From assembly GCF_001761485.1 (NCBI RefSeq), contig NC_090774.1, forward strand, positions 930,001 through 994,000: a stretch of 64,000 bases of DNA. Direction: 5' to 3'. A program made the translations under genes and the position numbers. Source of the DNA: Yarrowia lipolytica (Eukaryota; Ascomycota; Dipodascomycetes; Dipodascales). This document shows positions 9,555 through 20,671 of the stretch, in pieces; the stretch's first letter is position 1, and every line of letters starts with the position of its first letter. The notes under the pieces are model-generated. The model searched no databases. It was not told the DNA's origin and saw only the letters and a program-made list of their open reading frames with translations.

Positions 9555-12500
9555 GGTGGAATTGGAGGTGCAGAAGAAGATGTGATGAAGAGCAGGAGCT
9601 TCTGGAGATCCTAGCACCCGTAAAAGGATGGTTCAAAGTTAGTGCATTATCGGTGACAGGGGGTGTGTGGGATTTGAGAGGGTTGTGGGCACTGAGGAGA
9701 TCTGAACGTTGGTGGGGTGGGTAACGTTGATATTCTGATCACGAATCTCTTGTTTAATTGTCAATATCTGACACAATTGGGCCGGTAGATCCATCTGAGT
9801 GAAATCGAGTAGGTTTGAACAAGTGAGGCGGCCAAACCTTACGGGAGTCGATACGTCATCCATGCACTGTGGCGGTTTTGATGTGTGATTGAGTGCTTAG
9901 TAAGAGGTGTTGGTGGTGTTGGCGTAATGATGTTTGCAAAGGGGGTTTCTAATCCACCATGAAACACTCGTAATCTGAGGTAGTTGGGTCTAGATCTGTC
10001 CGATGGAGATATGGTATATAGGGCACAGCTGTATTGGCTGGTACATTGCTCTGAACTCTACGATGCTATTGATGATGGCAAACCGCATGCTGGAGAAACT
10101 GAGACGTCATTGCAGGCACTTGAGAGTGCTTTGTTCGCAGTCTGGTGAAGGGAAAACCAACTTCAATGGTGGTCTATGTTCTCTGAGTGAAAAATACAAG
10201 TACAGTGTACAGTGCTAAGTTCTATCCTGTTCGTCGTACTCTTACTCGTACTGTACTAACACAGTCTGCAATTGCTATCCTGACATCTGAGTATCTCCAA
10301 ACGGTGGAAGAGACTCCTTGTGAACTCGGAAACACTGACATGTCACTTCGGCGAGGTTCGCTCTGAGGTTTCTGAATGTTGGTATAATGTATCTCGCCGG
10401 TTAATCTCATTTGAGATGTCCAAAGAACTTTTCATTCAAGCGGTACTTGTACTGTAGCGAGAATAAATGTCACGTGCAAGATATCTCTCGGAGACATCTA
10501 CCGGCACAATATAGCCCACAGTCTCTACCCTGTCGCTTGATTGTTCTCTTAGAGCGAACCAAAATAGATTGTAGCTAGCGTACAAGTGGCTCCAGTAGTC
10601 AGGGCAGACAAGTGGGAAGACATAGACGTACTTGTAATACGGGTGTACGGTCACGTGGGAAAGTCTACAAGTGCTACAAGTAGTCGTAGTTCAAGTACAG
10701 GGGGTCCTTGCGCAGCTTTGGTGTCATAGATACTGAATTTGCTGCTATTACATGGAGCGGGACTCTACAAAGAGGTCCATACAAAGAAGTACAAGCACCA
10801 GTACAAATGCTAGGGTGGATATGAGCATATCGAAGTGAAGCTCTCGACGATCTGGTGTCAATTGCACCTATGAAACCATACATGTCAATGTGACGGAAAC
10901 GGCGCAGTTATCATAACTGAGACCATTGATTTAATAGACGAATTGAGATATTGGAACTCACGGCTTGCAACTGGTGGGCTATCTACTCGTACTGCAACTC
11001 GGGTGCGCGTTTTTTGACGCTCTTGACGCTCTTCACAGTCTCCACGTTCTGACAATTGAAGTTGACTAATCTTCCTGCATGTCGTATTTCTCAGAATCTG
11101 AGTTGCTGGAGCAACCACCAAATCTCCCCATCTCACCCGACGCGCGTTGCTGGGCAACCACGGCCCAATTAGAGACCAATATTGTAACTTTAAAAAAAAA
11201 AGTGTCCCGAACGGGATTTTGGAAAACCCTAAAATACGCCACAAGAGGAGGTGACATGGAACCAAGAAAATCGAGCACAGAGTGAAAAACTTTGGTGTGC
11301 AACATGATGAGGGAAAAAGGCGGATATGGACATGCAGGAAGAAGATTGGGGTAAACCTGTGCACAAAGACCTTGGGCACGGGCGAATGGTGGCTTTCAAA
11401 TGCGCATTACTCTTGCTCTCAATGTCCTTGACCATCGAAGTGGGACTCACGATGTTGAGTCATGGAGAAAACTCCGTGCACCTGTGCATGGGCTTGGCTC
11501 TCGCTAATAACAGCCTTGTTACCGAATGTCAACATGCGATGGTTCGATGGGGCTCTCTCTCTCTTTCTGGTTGTATAGGTGCGCGCTCCAGCTATAGTAG
11601 ACTTGGATTGAAGCTGTTGGGTTGAAGCTGTTTGGGGAGACTTAGTTGGGTCGTTAAAATACCCGGATGAGAAAGTAACTGGTAAAAAGTATCTGATGTT
11701 GGTTGGTTGTTTGGATTCCATCCGAGGGTCTACTTTTTCTACTTTTTCTACTTTTTCTACTTTTTCTACTTTTTCTACATCAGATCTCTGAGATCCGTGG
11801 AAAGTGTCTCTCGGAGTGTGCACCTATCTCTACCGGCGGAAACCGTCTGGAGCCGTGAAATCTCGCATGCAAGCAAACTCCTATAAATAGATGTGCCGGT
11901 CTTCCGTCAACGACCGCACATACTTGACACAGGCACCCGGACAAGGACGGCACCGACGATCGTCCTCATTAGGCAGGTGTAGACGGTGATAGAGGCGTTA
12001 GTAAGCCAGTACAAGCTTGAACTACAACACAAGAGGGTTACAGCTCCTCAGATGCGACTGTGAAGAGCTGCAACCCCTTCTATGGTTGCCGTCCCGTCCC
12101 CTACTGCTATCATGACTCAGTCAAAGTTCATGTTTTCTTGAGCCAATGATGCTATATTGCAAGATTGCTTTTCTTGGCCAACTAAAACTGCGTCCAAAGT
12201 CGGTCAAGCCAGTCAGAAGCTGCCAGAGTCAGCAAAACTAGTTGTCCACAGGGTTAGAGTAGAGAGCCAAGCTACAATTGTAGGTGCGGCATCAGGGCTA
12301 GGTTGAGATGAAAGAGCCTGAGCCTGAGCCAGAGCCACAGCAATGTAACAGAAAGGGTTTCCCCCAGTCTCCAACCGGTCCGGTTCTCAATTGCACTCTC
12401 CTATCGTCATCATTACCTGACTTAAAGTACCAGTGTTCGGTGCAACCCTACAAACGCTACATGAACAGAAAGCGACAGTACACCCTCAAGTGGAACCACC

Positions 12501-13162
12501 CAGGGTACAGTACATCCCCTTTTCTTTTCGGCAGGCTAAAAATAAAAATGTCTCACTAGTGACGTAAGAAAGGGACCCCAAAAGCCCTAAATCCAAGTTC
12601 CGGCTCCAAAAGAAAAGTTAGCGCGACAGTAGTGAGACCTAGTCCAAAGTTAGACGCCAACAAGGCCGGTCTAAAATTTTTCCTGGTGCGAAGGAGTTGC
12701 GGTTACGAGTCGGGTGAGAGCAGATTATCGACTGATATCGCCCCAGAGTTTGCCGCCCTCCATGTTTCCTTACATGTAGGTCACCTCTGCACATGCCGTT
12801 ATGTAGCTGTCGACGATCTGATCGACACAGCGTCCGATTGTCTTGTCTGATGTTGTGAACATCGGAATTGCTGATACACCGTGCCCATTCCGGGATCATG
12901 TGATTCGGTGACGGGAGGCGAAGACTGAAGAGAGCGGCACTGCTGAGAGTAGTTCAAAGTGCAATTGCCATCTGACGATGTTATGAATGCTGGGAAATTT
13001 CTGAGCGCTGTCCCATCTACTGTTCTACGCTCAAAGCTACAAAATCACTACTTCTACTCGTACAATTACAACACTCGGAAAGGTCAAATATTAAACGGCA
13101 CTGCAGGCCAGGTATGAATTATTTTGTTAAATTATTAGAAAGTCAAGAGCTCAAGGGCGCGC
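9555..13162. other. Long intergenic stretch without a convincing gene
   Basis: Only short, non-conserved reading frames. It holds a 9-bp tandem repeat (11731-11778), a TATAAATAG box near 11882, and CCTGAG repeats near 12317. DNA from about 11900 to 12300 has a mixed, gene-like composition but no open frame. Confidence 0.5.
11731..11778. repeat. Tandem repeat, 9-bp unit TACTTTTTC, 5.3 copies
   Basis: Five perfect copies of TACTTTTTC followed by TAC. It lies in non-coding DNA. Confidence 0.95.
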
Positions 13163-13819
13163 TTACAGAAGGTAGGCAGCGGCAGCAATGGCAGCGACGG
13201 CACCGACGGTGACCTTGTTGGCAGAAGAAGCCTGCTCAGGGCCGGAGGAGATAGCGGGCTGCTGGGTCTGGACGGGAGTAGAAGCGGCGGGCTGCTCGGG
13301 CTTGGAAGCGGTGGGCTTGGGAGCGGGCTTAGACTCCTCGGGCTTGGGAGAAGGAGCAGGCTTGGACTCCTCGGGCTTGGGAGAAGGAGCAGGCTTGGAC
13401 TCCTCGGGCTTGGGGGAAGGAGCAGGCTTGGACTCGGTGGGCTTGGGGCCCTCAGTGATGGGCTCGGTGGGGAACTCGGAGACGGGGCAGGTGGTGATGG
13501 TCTCGGTAACAACGGTAGTGGTTCGAGTGCAGGGGCAGTCGGTGATGGTCAGGGTGGTGGCCTCGGTGACGGTGTAGGTCTTGTTGCCCTCAACAATCTC
13601 GGTGGGGTAGGGGCAGTAGGTGGTGTAGGCGGTGACAACGTTGGTCTCGGTCTTGATGATGGAGACAGTGCCGGTGGTGAGCTCGGTACCGTTGTTCTCA
13701 GCAGACTCGATGGGAGCAGCGGAGGTGACGGGAGCCTCGGTGGTGGCGAGGGTGGAGTTGGAAACCTGAGCGTAGGCGGCGGCGGCAAGGGCGGCGACGG
13801 TGGCAACGGAGAACTTCAT
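13163..13819 (-). CDS. Small GPI-anchored cell wall protein with [11 protein letters not shown] repeats
   Basis: A 218-aa secreted wall protein. Residues 1-18 form a signal peptide ([18 protein letters not shown]). A Ser/Thr-rich part with N-glycosylation sequons (NST, NGT, NKT) follows, then a Cys-containing module ([32 protein letters not shown]) resembling modules of fungal wall mannoproteins, then three copies of an 11-residue [11 protein letters not shown] repeat. The C-terminal hydrophobic tail ([16 protein letters not shown]) after a small-residue region (SSAN) fits GPI attachment. The role is probably structural; no enzyme domain is visible. Strong codon bias and a TATA box 66 nt upstream suggest high expression. 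Confidence 0.88.
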   Translation of the reverse strand: MKFSVATVAALAAAAYAQVSNSTLATTEAPVTSAAPIESAENNGTELTTGTVSIIKTETNVVTAYTTYCPYPTEIVEGNKTYTVTEATTLTITDCPCTRTTTVVTETITTCPVSEFPTEPITEGPKPTESKPAPSPKPEESKPAPSPKPEESKPAPSPKPEESKPAPKPTASKPEQPAASTPVQTQQPAISSGPEQASSANKVTVGAVAAIAAAAYLL

Positions 13820-13884
13820 TGTATTAGCGAGTGGATAAAGTGAATTTGTTGATGAGGAAAACAGACTGAGACGAGAGGGGGGTC

Positions 13885-13892
13885 TTATATAC
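13885..13892 (-). promoter_or_regulatory. TATA box of the GPI wall protein gene
   Basis: GTATATAA on the minus strand, 66 nt before the ATG. Confidence 0.65.
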
Positions 13893-14472
13893 TGAGCTGA
13901 TGTATTTTTGGAAACCGGATTTTGGGGTTCTGGATTGGGTTTGTGACTCGAGCTTAATTTTCTTTCTGGAGTTTAATTTTAATTTAGGCTCAGGATTCGG
14001 GGCTTCTTTTAAGCTTGCGGTGCTTGTTTTTGAGAAAAGTGGGTGTTTAGCGGATGAGATAGTGAGCGTTTCGCGCTGCATGTGACCATCGTATGGGCTA
14101 ATAATAATATGTATTTGGGGCCCAATTTTATGATTATGTCATCAGATTTGTCGTAGGAGGCCTGCCTTGTCATTTTCCACGCCGCTCACCACTCTCCCAA
14201 CCCCCACCACTCTGTAAACTCGGTCGCATCTCTTTGTCTCATGCACACTATTTCGGGAACACACGCGGCCCAATTGGGAAAACATGCAAGCTAATCAAAC
14301 AAACATGATGCCAATATTGGTGCATGCTTGCTGCGCCGTGCATGGTGCAAGCATCTCACGTACCGGCCTAACAAAAGTGATAGAACCTGGTAGAAACGTG
14401 ATTTGGGGGGGATTTTTCGACAGGCCAGGTATTGCTATGGAATTGATTGGAGGGAGGGCTCTGGGGTTGTTG

Positions 14473-14533
14473 TTGGCGTTTTTACGGGCGTTTTTACTGG
14501 CGTTTTTACTGGTGTTTTTACTGGCGTTTTCGC
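14473..14533. repeat. Tandem repeat, 12-bp unit GGCGTTTTTACT
   Basis: About 4.5 imperfect copies. Translated, they give the spurious (A/V)FLL... and NASK... repeats of overlapping frames. Confidence 0.85.
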
Positions 14534-16890
14534 AGCTTAGCATGTACTTGTACCAACATCGGCCAGTTTTGTGTTTTAGTATCATGCCACTGTTATCAGT
14601 GCTGACCCCAAATGATGGGTTCCTACAGACAACATGGGAAATATCGGTTAGGCGAAAGGGCTCGTTGTCTGCGGCGCCAGGCGGTTCGAATGGGGCTATT
14701 TTCGCTCGTCGTTCCATTGGTCTCACGTGGCGCACCAATATTTTTCTCGCCAGTCTGCGTCATTTTCTCATTTTTTGTCAATAGGGGAAAAGAAAAGAAA
14801 GAAAAAAGACAAAAAGGAAAAGTTTTAATGTCAAAAAAACAAAAGACCATGGTTCAGGTTTCAGGCACAGGGTGGACGCGAGAAAGGAGTGAGGTTGGCG
14901 GATTGGGAATGTAGGCTAATGTGGAATGATAAGGGTTGGCTGGAGACGTCGATGGGACAAAAAGGAGCTAATGAGATGGACCTTTTTTGGCCCCGCAATT
15001 GTGGGCTGAATTTCAAGCCACGGGGAAATCACTCGTTCGTCCATGGAAGGCTCGTAGGTGATCCAGCCCCACCTCCCCCGGATCGCCCGATCGTCGCTGA
15101 ACATGCTAGACCCAGAAAGCAAAAGACGGGTTGAGAAAAAGCCCAAAAAAAGCAACGACAAGGGCCAGAAAGCGTGCCAAAATTGGCAACGGTGCTGGGT
15201 CCCAATAGACGCAATTGAATTGGCACAAGAAGATATTGGCTGTCATGCGCAACCTCAAGGTTCAATCAGATCAACAAACAATGCCGCCCAGATGGTTGTC
15301 CTGGGTAACCGGGTAGGGCATCATCTTGAGCGAAATAGCGAGCTGGAGTCGGAGCGGTGATATCAGCCGTGCGTCACGTGAACCCGGCGCTAGTTGGTAA
15401 TTCTCCATCACACTATTGTCTACACTAGTGCCGTGTAGCCGTACTCTTAGTGCGGTCTTTTGGGACTAGCGTTAGCAAACTATTGGCCAATAGGGAATCC
15501 AACAATTTTTTTATATTAACATAATACATATCAAGACCATCACCGATAGTGTTAGCGTAGTATGTACTGTACACATTGATTGAACCCGTTTACAGCTACT
15601 TAGTTCACAGTCTGTACTACTTGGACCTGACACATTCCATATACAGTCCAACCGATCTAGTTCACGTCATGTGTCAGTGTCAAACGAGAGTGTTGTTCCG
15701 CGACGAGCGGTTCCACGGGAGCTCTGCGCGCCCAACTTCATCTGGTGATACTCGCAGTAGCTCAACGGGATCTCTGGGTTGTCTGCGGGCTTGTCTGTTG
15801 GTCATGCTAACCTCTCGGATGCTACGCTACAAGTACAAGAAAGGGTTGCGGTTGCAGGGGTGTTGAGACCCGAGAACCCAGTCCGATAAGCCTTTCGGCT
15901 GGATCTAATCAGCTTTGAAGGGATGTAAAAGAACGATATCGTTCTCTCGGAGACAATGTAAGTTCCGTGGCCAATTTGGAATGAGCAATTTGATGTTTGG
16001 CGAGATGCTCATCCAAGACAGAGGGTATGGATTTTGGCGCAGTTCTATTTTGATTTCCGTGCTCGCCTCGCCCTCCACGTGACTGCCAATATCGCATTGT
16101 ACAATACAGACCATGTCTCACTCACTATTTTGTACAATACGCAGCAAGTTTCACTTGAATCATCTCACCTATTTTAAGCAATCCCATGACCAGCCCTCTT
16201 CCTATTCAGTCACATGTCTCTGCGGTTGCTTTTGTGACGTAATTAGAGGAGCAAAAAGAGAGAGGGAGAGCCCATCTCACTGGCAATCCATCTATGGGGT
16301 CTGGGTCTCCGAGTGAGCCCCCAACCTCCCGAACATCTGCCGTCGATTCAGACTTTGGTTGGTGTCATTCCGAACCGAAACTCATCGCGCTTGACCATCT
16401 TTAACTAGAGAGTCTAAAGTTACTTGGCTAGTATGCATTCTTAGTTGGATGTGCCTTAACCCAATACTGTGGAGGGCTAATGGTGAACATCACGTAATGG
16501 AACAGGTATTGGGGCTGTTGCGGTCCCATTCAGCCCATCTAGTCACGAGGAACCGCGTCCCCTGCGCCGATTTCAGCCCCCGTCTTGTTTTTGGCCCTAC
16601 TTGTAGCCTTTTTCGGTCTCTAAATCGCTGCTTGCTTTTGCTCAAACCATGATACACAGCCCAGAGTTTCTCTGGGAAAAACAAATCGTATTTCTCAGAA
16701 ATTGGAAATGGCAGGAAAAATACGACAAAAACAGCAGTCCCGTTGTAAGTACTGTAACCACGGCAGTTTGCATCCAACAACCGTCAATAACCGTCGGTCC
16801 AGTCATTCAAGACATGCAACTTCCGTCCCCTACATTCGAACAACACCCGTACAGTACATACTCGTATAATCATCCTAAGGTGGTATGGAG

Positions 16891-16911
16891 GCTCAGCTCA
16901 GCTCAGCTCAG
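16891..16911. repeat. Short tandem repeat of AGCTC
   Basis: Four copies of the 5-bp unit in non-coding DNA. Confidence 0.8.
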
Positions 16912-19159
16912 GGCGAAGCAGTACATTTCACTGACCTCCTTATGATCGGATGCTCTGCCGAACACACTACAATAGATGAAACACGGCTGGGTAGGATTCT
17001 GGACAAGCTCCTTGAGACTCTTATTATTTCTTAATCTCACGCCCCTGTGCCCTGAGAGCCCCCTTGCCTCCTGCTAAACTCTCACTGTTGTTTATGTTCA
17101 AGTGGGGTTCGTGTTTTTTTTTTGTGTTTCCATGGTGACGGTGGTTGGAAAAAATATCGGTAAAAAATAAAATCAAATAAAAATATGCCAAAAATTACAA
17201 AAATTGCAAATAATATCCCACACATTGGAAGACGTGCAGGGCCACATGTCTACGTACGGATGTTAGACCGACCATCATGCGGCTAAGCCCTTCCAAGTGG
17301 TATTCCAAATGCGCCCAAGACCTTCTATGCCATGTATTTTGCACCACACTGAGAACAAGCACGAATACAATCGTACTCGAATTATTACGCAGCTCAGACT
17401 GCCTCTGACAGTTCCTCGTCTTTGCGAGGAATGCACATGGTGAACATTGCCAAAGCCGCTCGCTTTTCGGCTCTCGTTTTGTGCTTTTCTTCATCTCGTT
17501 TTGCGCTTTTGCACCAGTTTTCCGCCGCCTCCCAGCGACCCACTTGTCAACAAGCCCGGTATTGTTTGTACATACTGTATCATGCAATGCACATATTTTA
17601 GAAGCACGCCTGCCCCGTGCCTTGCATTAGCGGACAACTGTTTGTTGTTGTGTGCGAAAACCGCAAAAAAACGCGTATGCCATGTCCGCACGTGTTTTGT
17701 CAATCTCCCGGAATGTTGACTAAAGGTTGGTAATTGGGTTCGTGGGGGGACGAGTGGACGTAGGACGAGAGATGGAAATAAATGGATGCTATAGACTTGT
17801 AGAGCTCGTCCACGCGACCACGGCAATGTATTTTTGGCTGCATTTCGTCGCACTACACGCTGACTTGGGAAGGTTTTTATGGCACTAAAGTGGGACCAAT
17901 ATGTTGAAAAGGAATGTCTGGAGGATGGCCTGAAAGCTGCGCATGAAAAGCGGAGAACCGGTGTAATTTTGCATAGAATGGTCGAGAGATGTTGGAATCG
18001 CACTATATCTTCCAAAAAACAACAAAAAAAAAAAACATCACCAGAACTCTGGACTTAACTCCCCAGAACCGGACTTAATACTCCCAGTACAAGGCTTATA
18101 ACGCTCCTGCCAGAAAAAGAATGATCGTGAAGACGTGATGATTTCGACGGTTGCATTATTAAATCCGGAGTGATATATGAACAAACACGTGGTATTTTGT
18201 ATCCGCGTGATCTATGATGTTTCATCAGCCACATCTCTTCTGATGGTGTCATGGCTACAGCTTTGGTGACCTTGGAAGAATGTTGCGTTGACAGAAGGAA
18301 TGCTTAGTGATCTCGGCCACTGAGCAGTTTGAAACGTCGAGCTACATCGCATTGAGACTTGTTTATTGTGCACCCAGGAACAACTGCTAGAGAGAGTAGT
18401 GTCTCAAGTGAAATGTGTCGCCTCTTACAGAGATGTCAAGAACGTAGAAAAGGTCGAACTTGACTCTATACAAGACTCACCACTCTAGAACTTTTCCTGA
18501 AAAAGACCTTCATCGGGCTCTTATACTGCCTCACGAATGAATCTCCAAAAGAAATGTAAGAGAGAAAATCAAGACAACGGCAACAATGACCCAAGAAGTT
18601 CACAAGCTAGACATAGAGAAAGTCTTGACAAAGAAAGTCATTGATACCAAGCTTTACAGGCATGACTACTTTTCGAGTTACTTCCCCACCTGGCTTGGCA
18701 GGCACGAGATGCAACGGGGCTGTCGACAAAGACCCTCTCTCCATATGCTGGTTTCACTGATTCAAGTACAGTACCATAATTGTACAGGCTGCTGCGCTAA
18801 GGCAGTCTGAGTTGATGTATGGATAATGTCTCATCTTCTCTCTATTGCGATATTAGCAGATCTACAGCACAGAGCAAAGATCTTAAAGATATATACAAGT
18901 AGCTACAAGTCCCAGAATGGACAGTTGCTTCGAAAGTTGTCTTAATGGTTGAAATATCTGGCTACAGTGGCTCGGTTTCCAAAGGATGTCACATGTTACC
19001 TCAATAAGGGACCCCATTAGTATCACCACTGATTCCATACCCACTACTTGTAGTTCAGTTCATGCAAAAGCTCCACTTCAATAAATAATCTGCTTACTTC
19101 TACTCTAGTCTCGGCTTTTTCACACCGAGTCGCAAAAGTTGAGCTCAACAAACGCTCTT

Positions 19160-20086
19160 TCACACCTGCTTAGCCATGTTGGACCTCTTCTTTTTCCGTC
19201 TATCCTGACGATGCTGCATGTCAATATGCGACTTCCCATTCTTGTAGATGACCTGAATCCTAGCATGACACAGCTGACGATCAGGACCCTGTAGTTTCAT
19301 AAAAGGAACCAGCTCTCGCAACCCTCTCAGCTCTTCTCCTTTCTTGGACGGCGTGTTCTTCGGTGGAGGCATTCTCGCGGAGCTCTGAGTAGCTGCAGGG
19401 GGTGGCACTTTCAGCTCAAGATCCATCCACTCTTCTTTTCTCCGTCGCTCAGCTTCAAATGTGATCTCGGCGATGTCAACAAATTTGGTCGCAAACGAAT
19501 CCAGCATAACCACATTCGTATGTGTGCAGTAAATGAGCTCTCCAATGGTTCTGTAGAGAGCTACAATGGACATCTTGGCAGATGCTCCTCTTCCAGTAGC
19601 CACAGTGGCTGTGGAAGAATAGGGTCCTGTAGACAGCTGCAGCAAAGTCGCAATCTCATCTATAACCACCAAAGACCCATGACGATTACTCAAATTATTC
19701 TTGATCCCAGCATTGTGTCGGGCTGAAATCTCCTTGGCTCTTTCTTCAACCAGTACTCTAGGTATGTTCTGTCTCAAAGCCACCAGAAGCATGGCCATAG
19801 TAGGCGTATGAACCACAAACAGCGATCCAAGCCGTGGTTTTGTTCTCTCATCTCCTGTCACTTCTTGTGCCCTCTGCTTCTCTCTCATCTGCTCCAGCCA
19901 CCGCTCCTTATCGACTTTGCGATTAGCTGTACACCATACAACTGCCCGGCCTTCCTCAAGGGTGCTTGTCACGAGCGAATCGACGAGAGTGCGAGCCAGA
20001 GGGTGCCCAGGAATCGAACAAAGCTCAATCACACGCGTGCCGAGACTGAGCTTGAGTTGCTCGTCCAAAGGCGTGTTGGTTCTCAT
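19160..20086 (-). CDS. RecA/Rad51-fold-like protein with degenerate P-loop
   Basis: A 308-aa protein not firmly recognised. The N-terminal part has the layout of a RecA/Rad51-paralogue ATPase core: a beta strand with VIELCSIPGHPLARTLVDSL where a Walker A (GxxGxGKT) should be, VVWCTAN as the next strand, and RHGSLVVIDEIATLLQL as a Walker-B-like strand (VVIDE). The P-loop lysine is missing, so ATP hydrolysis is doubtful. After about residue 210 comes a basic, low-complexity tail (PPPKNTPSKKGEEL, ending in RQDRRKKKRSNMAKQ) that could bind nucleic acid. Rad51-paralogue or Shu-complex-type subunits such as Psy3 look like this, but so do other RecA-fold scaffolds. The start is the only good ATG. 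The promoter carries CACGTG near 20092 and 20153. Confidence 0.65.
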   Translation of the reverse strand: MRTNTPLDEQLKLSLGTRVIELCSIPGHPLARTLVDSLVTSTLEEGRAVVWCTANRKVDKERWLEQMREKQRAQEVTGDERTKPRLGSLFVVHTPTMAMLLVALRQNIPRVLVEERAKEISARHNAGIKNNLSNRHGSLVVIDEIATLLQLSTGPYSSTATVATGRGASAKMSIVALYRTIGELIYCTHTNVVMLDSFATKFVDIAEITFEAERRRKEEWMDLELKVPPPAATQSSARMPPPKNTPSKKGEELRGLRELVPFMKLQGPDRQLCHARIQVIYKNGKSHIDMQHRQDRRKKKRSNMAKQV

Positions 20087-20571
20087 TGGATCACGTGATT
20101 ATACAGCGTCACGCGACTTTATCTTGGGTATCAACAGAATCTGATCACGGGACACGTGATTCAAATCGACCGTTGGTGATAACGCGCGTCTGGGTGAGTT
20201 CAAAGTGGTTTCGCATGTTGTGGTTAGGGTAAGGGGGATGTCAGTAGGTGATTTTTCGTGGGATCGAATTTACACGGATTTCGCAAAGATGGTCGTATTG
20301 ATGGAGTTAGGGGGCTGCGTTTTGGTATATTTTTTCTATTTTTGGACTTTTATTGGATTTATGGAGAATGAACAAATATATACACGAAAAATGCAAAAAA
20401 AACCCCGAAGAAAATGATGAACGGGTCAAATTCGATAGTACTCATAAATGTAAGTCAATTAAACGTGGAATAACTCGTTAAGGATAGTATTGAGTAACAA
20501 TTGGCCGTCTTTGGCCAAATAAAGCGCCATTTCCATCCTCAAATACGCCTTCCTCATCCCCGAAACACCAA
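20087..20571. other. Intergenic, promoter of the RecA-like gene
   Basis: Holds CACGTG sites close to the RecA-like gene and a GGTTAGGGT word near 20222. A 70-codon frame (20205-20417) has one hydrophobic segment but no support. Confidence 0.45.
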
Positions 20572-20671
20572 GGCAACCTGGCCGAGCGGTCTAAGGCGCC
20601 AGGTTAAGGCCACACCTTAACATAATATCCTGGTCTCTTCGGAGGCGAGAGTTCGAATCTCTCGGTTGTCA
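20572..20671 (+). tRNA. tRNA-Leu(AAG) with an 18-nt intron
   Basis: A type II tRNA gene. The acceptor stem is GGCAACC / GGTTGTC with discriminator A at 20671. The D-arm is TGGCCGAGCGGTCTAAGGCG. Anticodon stem CCAGG (20599-20603) pairs with CCTGG (20629-20633). The loop is TTAAGG then T, giving anticodon AAG at 20606-20608. A long variable arm (TCTCTTCGGAGG) and T-arm GAGAGTTCGAATCTCTC complete it. The intron follows position 37 (20610-20627) and contains CCTTAA, complementary to the anticodon loop, as in eukaryotic pre-tRNA introns. Confidence 0.95.
20610..20627 (+). other. tRNA-Leu intron
   Basis: 18 nt inserted after tRNA position 37. Its CCTTAA can pair with the anticodon-loop TTAAGG. Confidence 0.85.

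Larger units (their letters stand above)
13820..19159. other. 5.3-kb stretch with no convincing gene
   Basis: The longest frames here (14284-14784, 14295-14738, 17491-18015) show no family signature. Small repeats are present at 14473-14533 and 16891-16911. This is long for a genome with about one gene per 3 kb. A split gene or a non-coding RNA could be missed. Confidence 0.5.

Noticed and set aside
14284-14784. Overlapping frames of 166 and 147 codons
   Set aside because: Produced by the GGCGTTTTTACT tandem repeat; no conserved sequence.
17491-18015. 174-codon minus-strand frame
   Set aside because: Random-looking composition, no domain and no promoter signal.
20205-20417. 70-codon frame with one hydrophobic segment
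   Set aside because: No family, no promoter evidence; AT-rich DNA often gives such frames.
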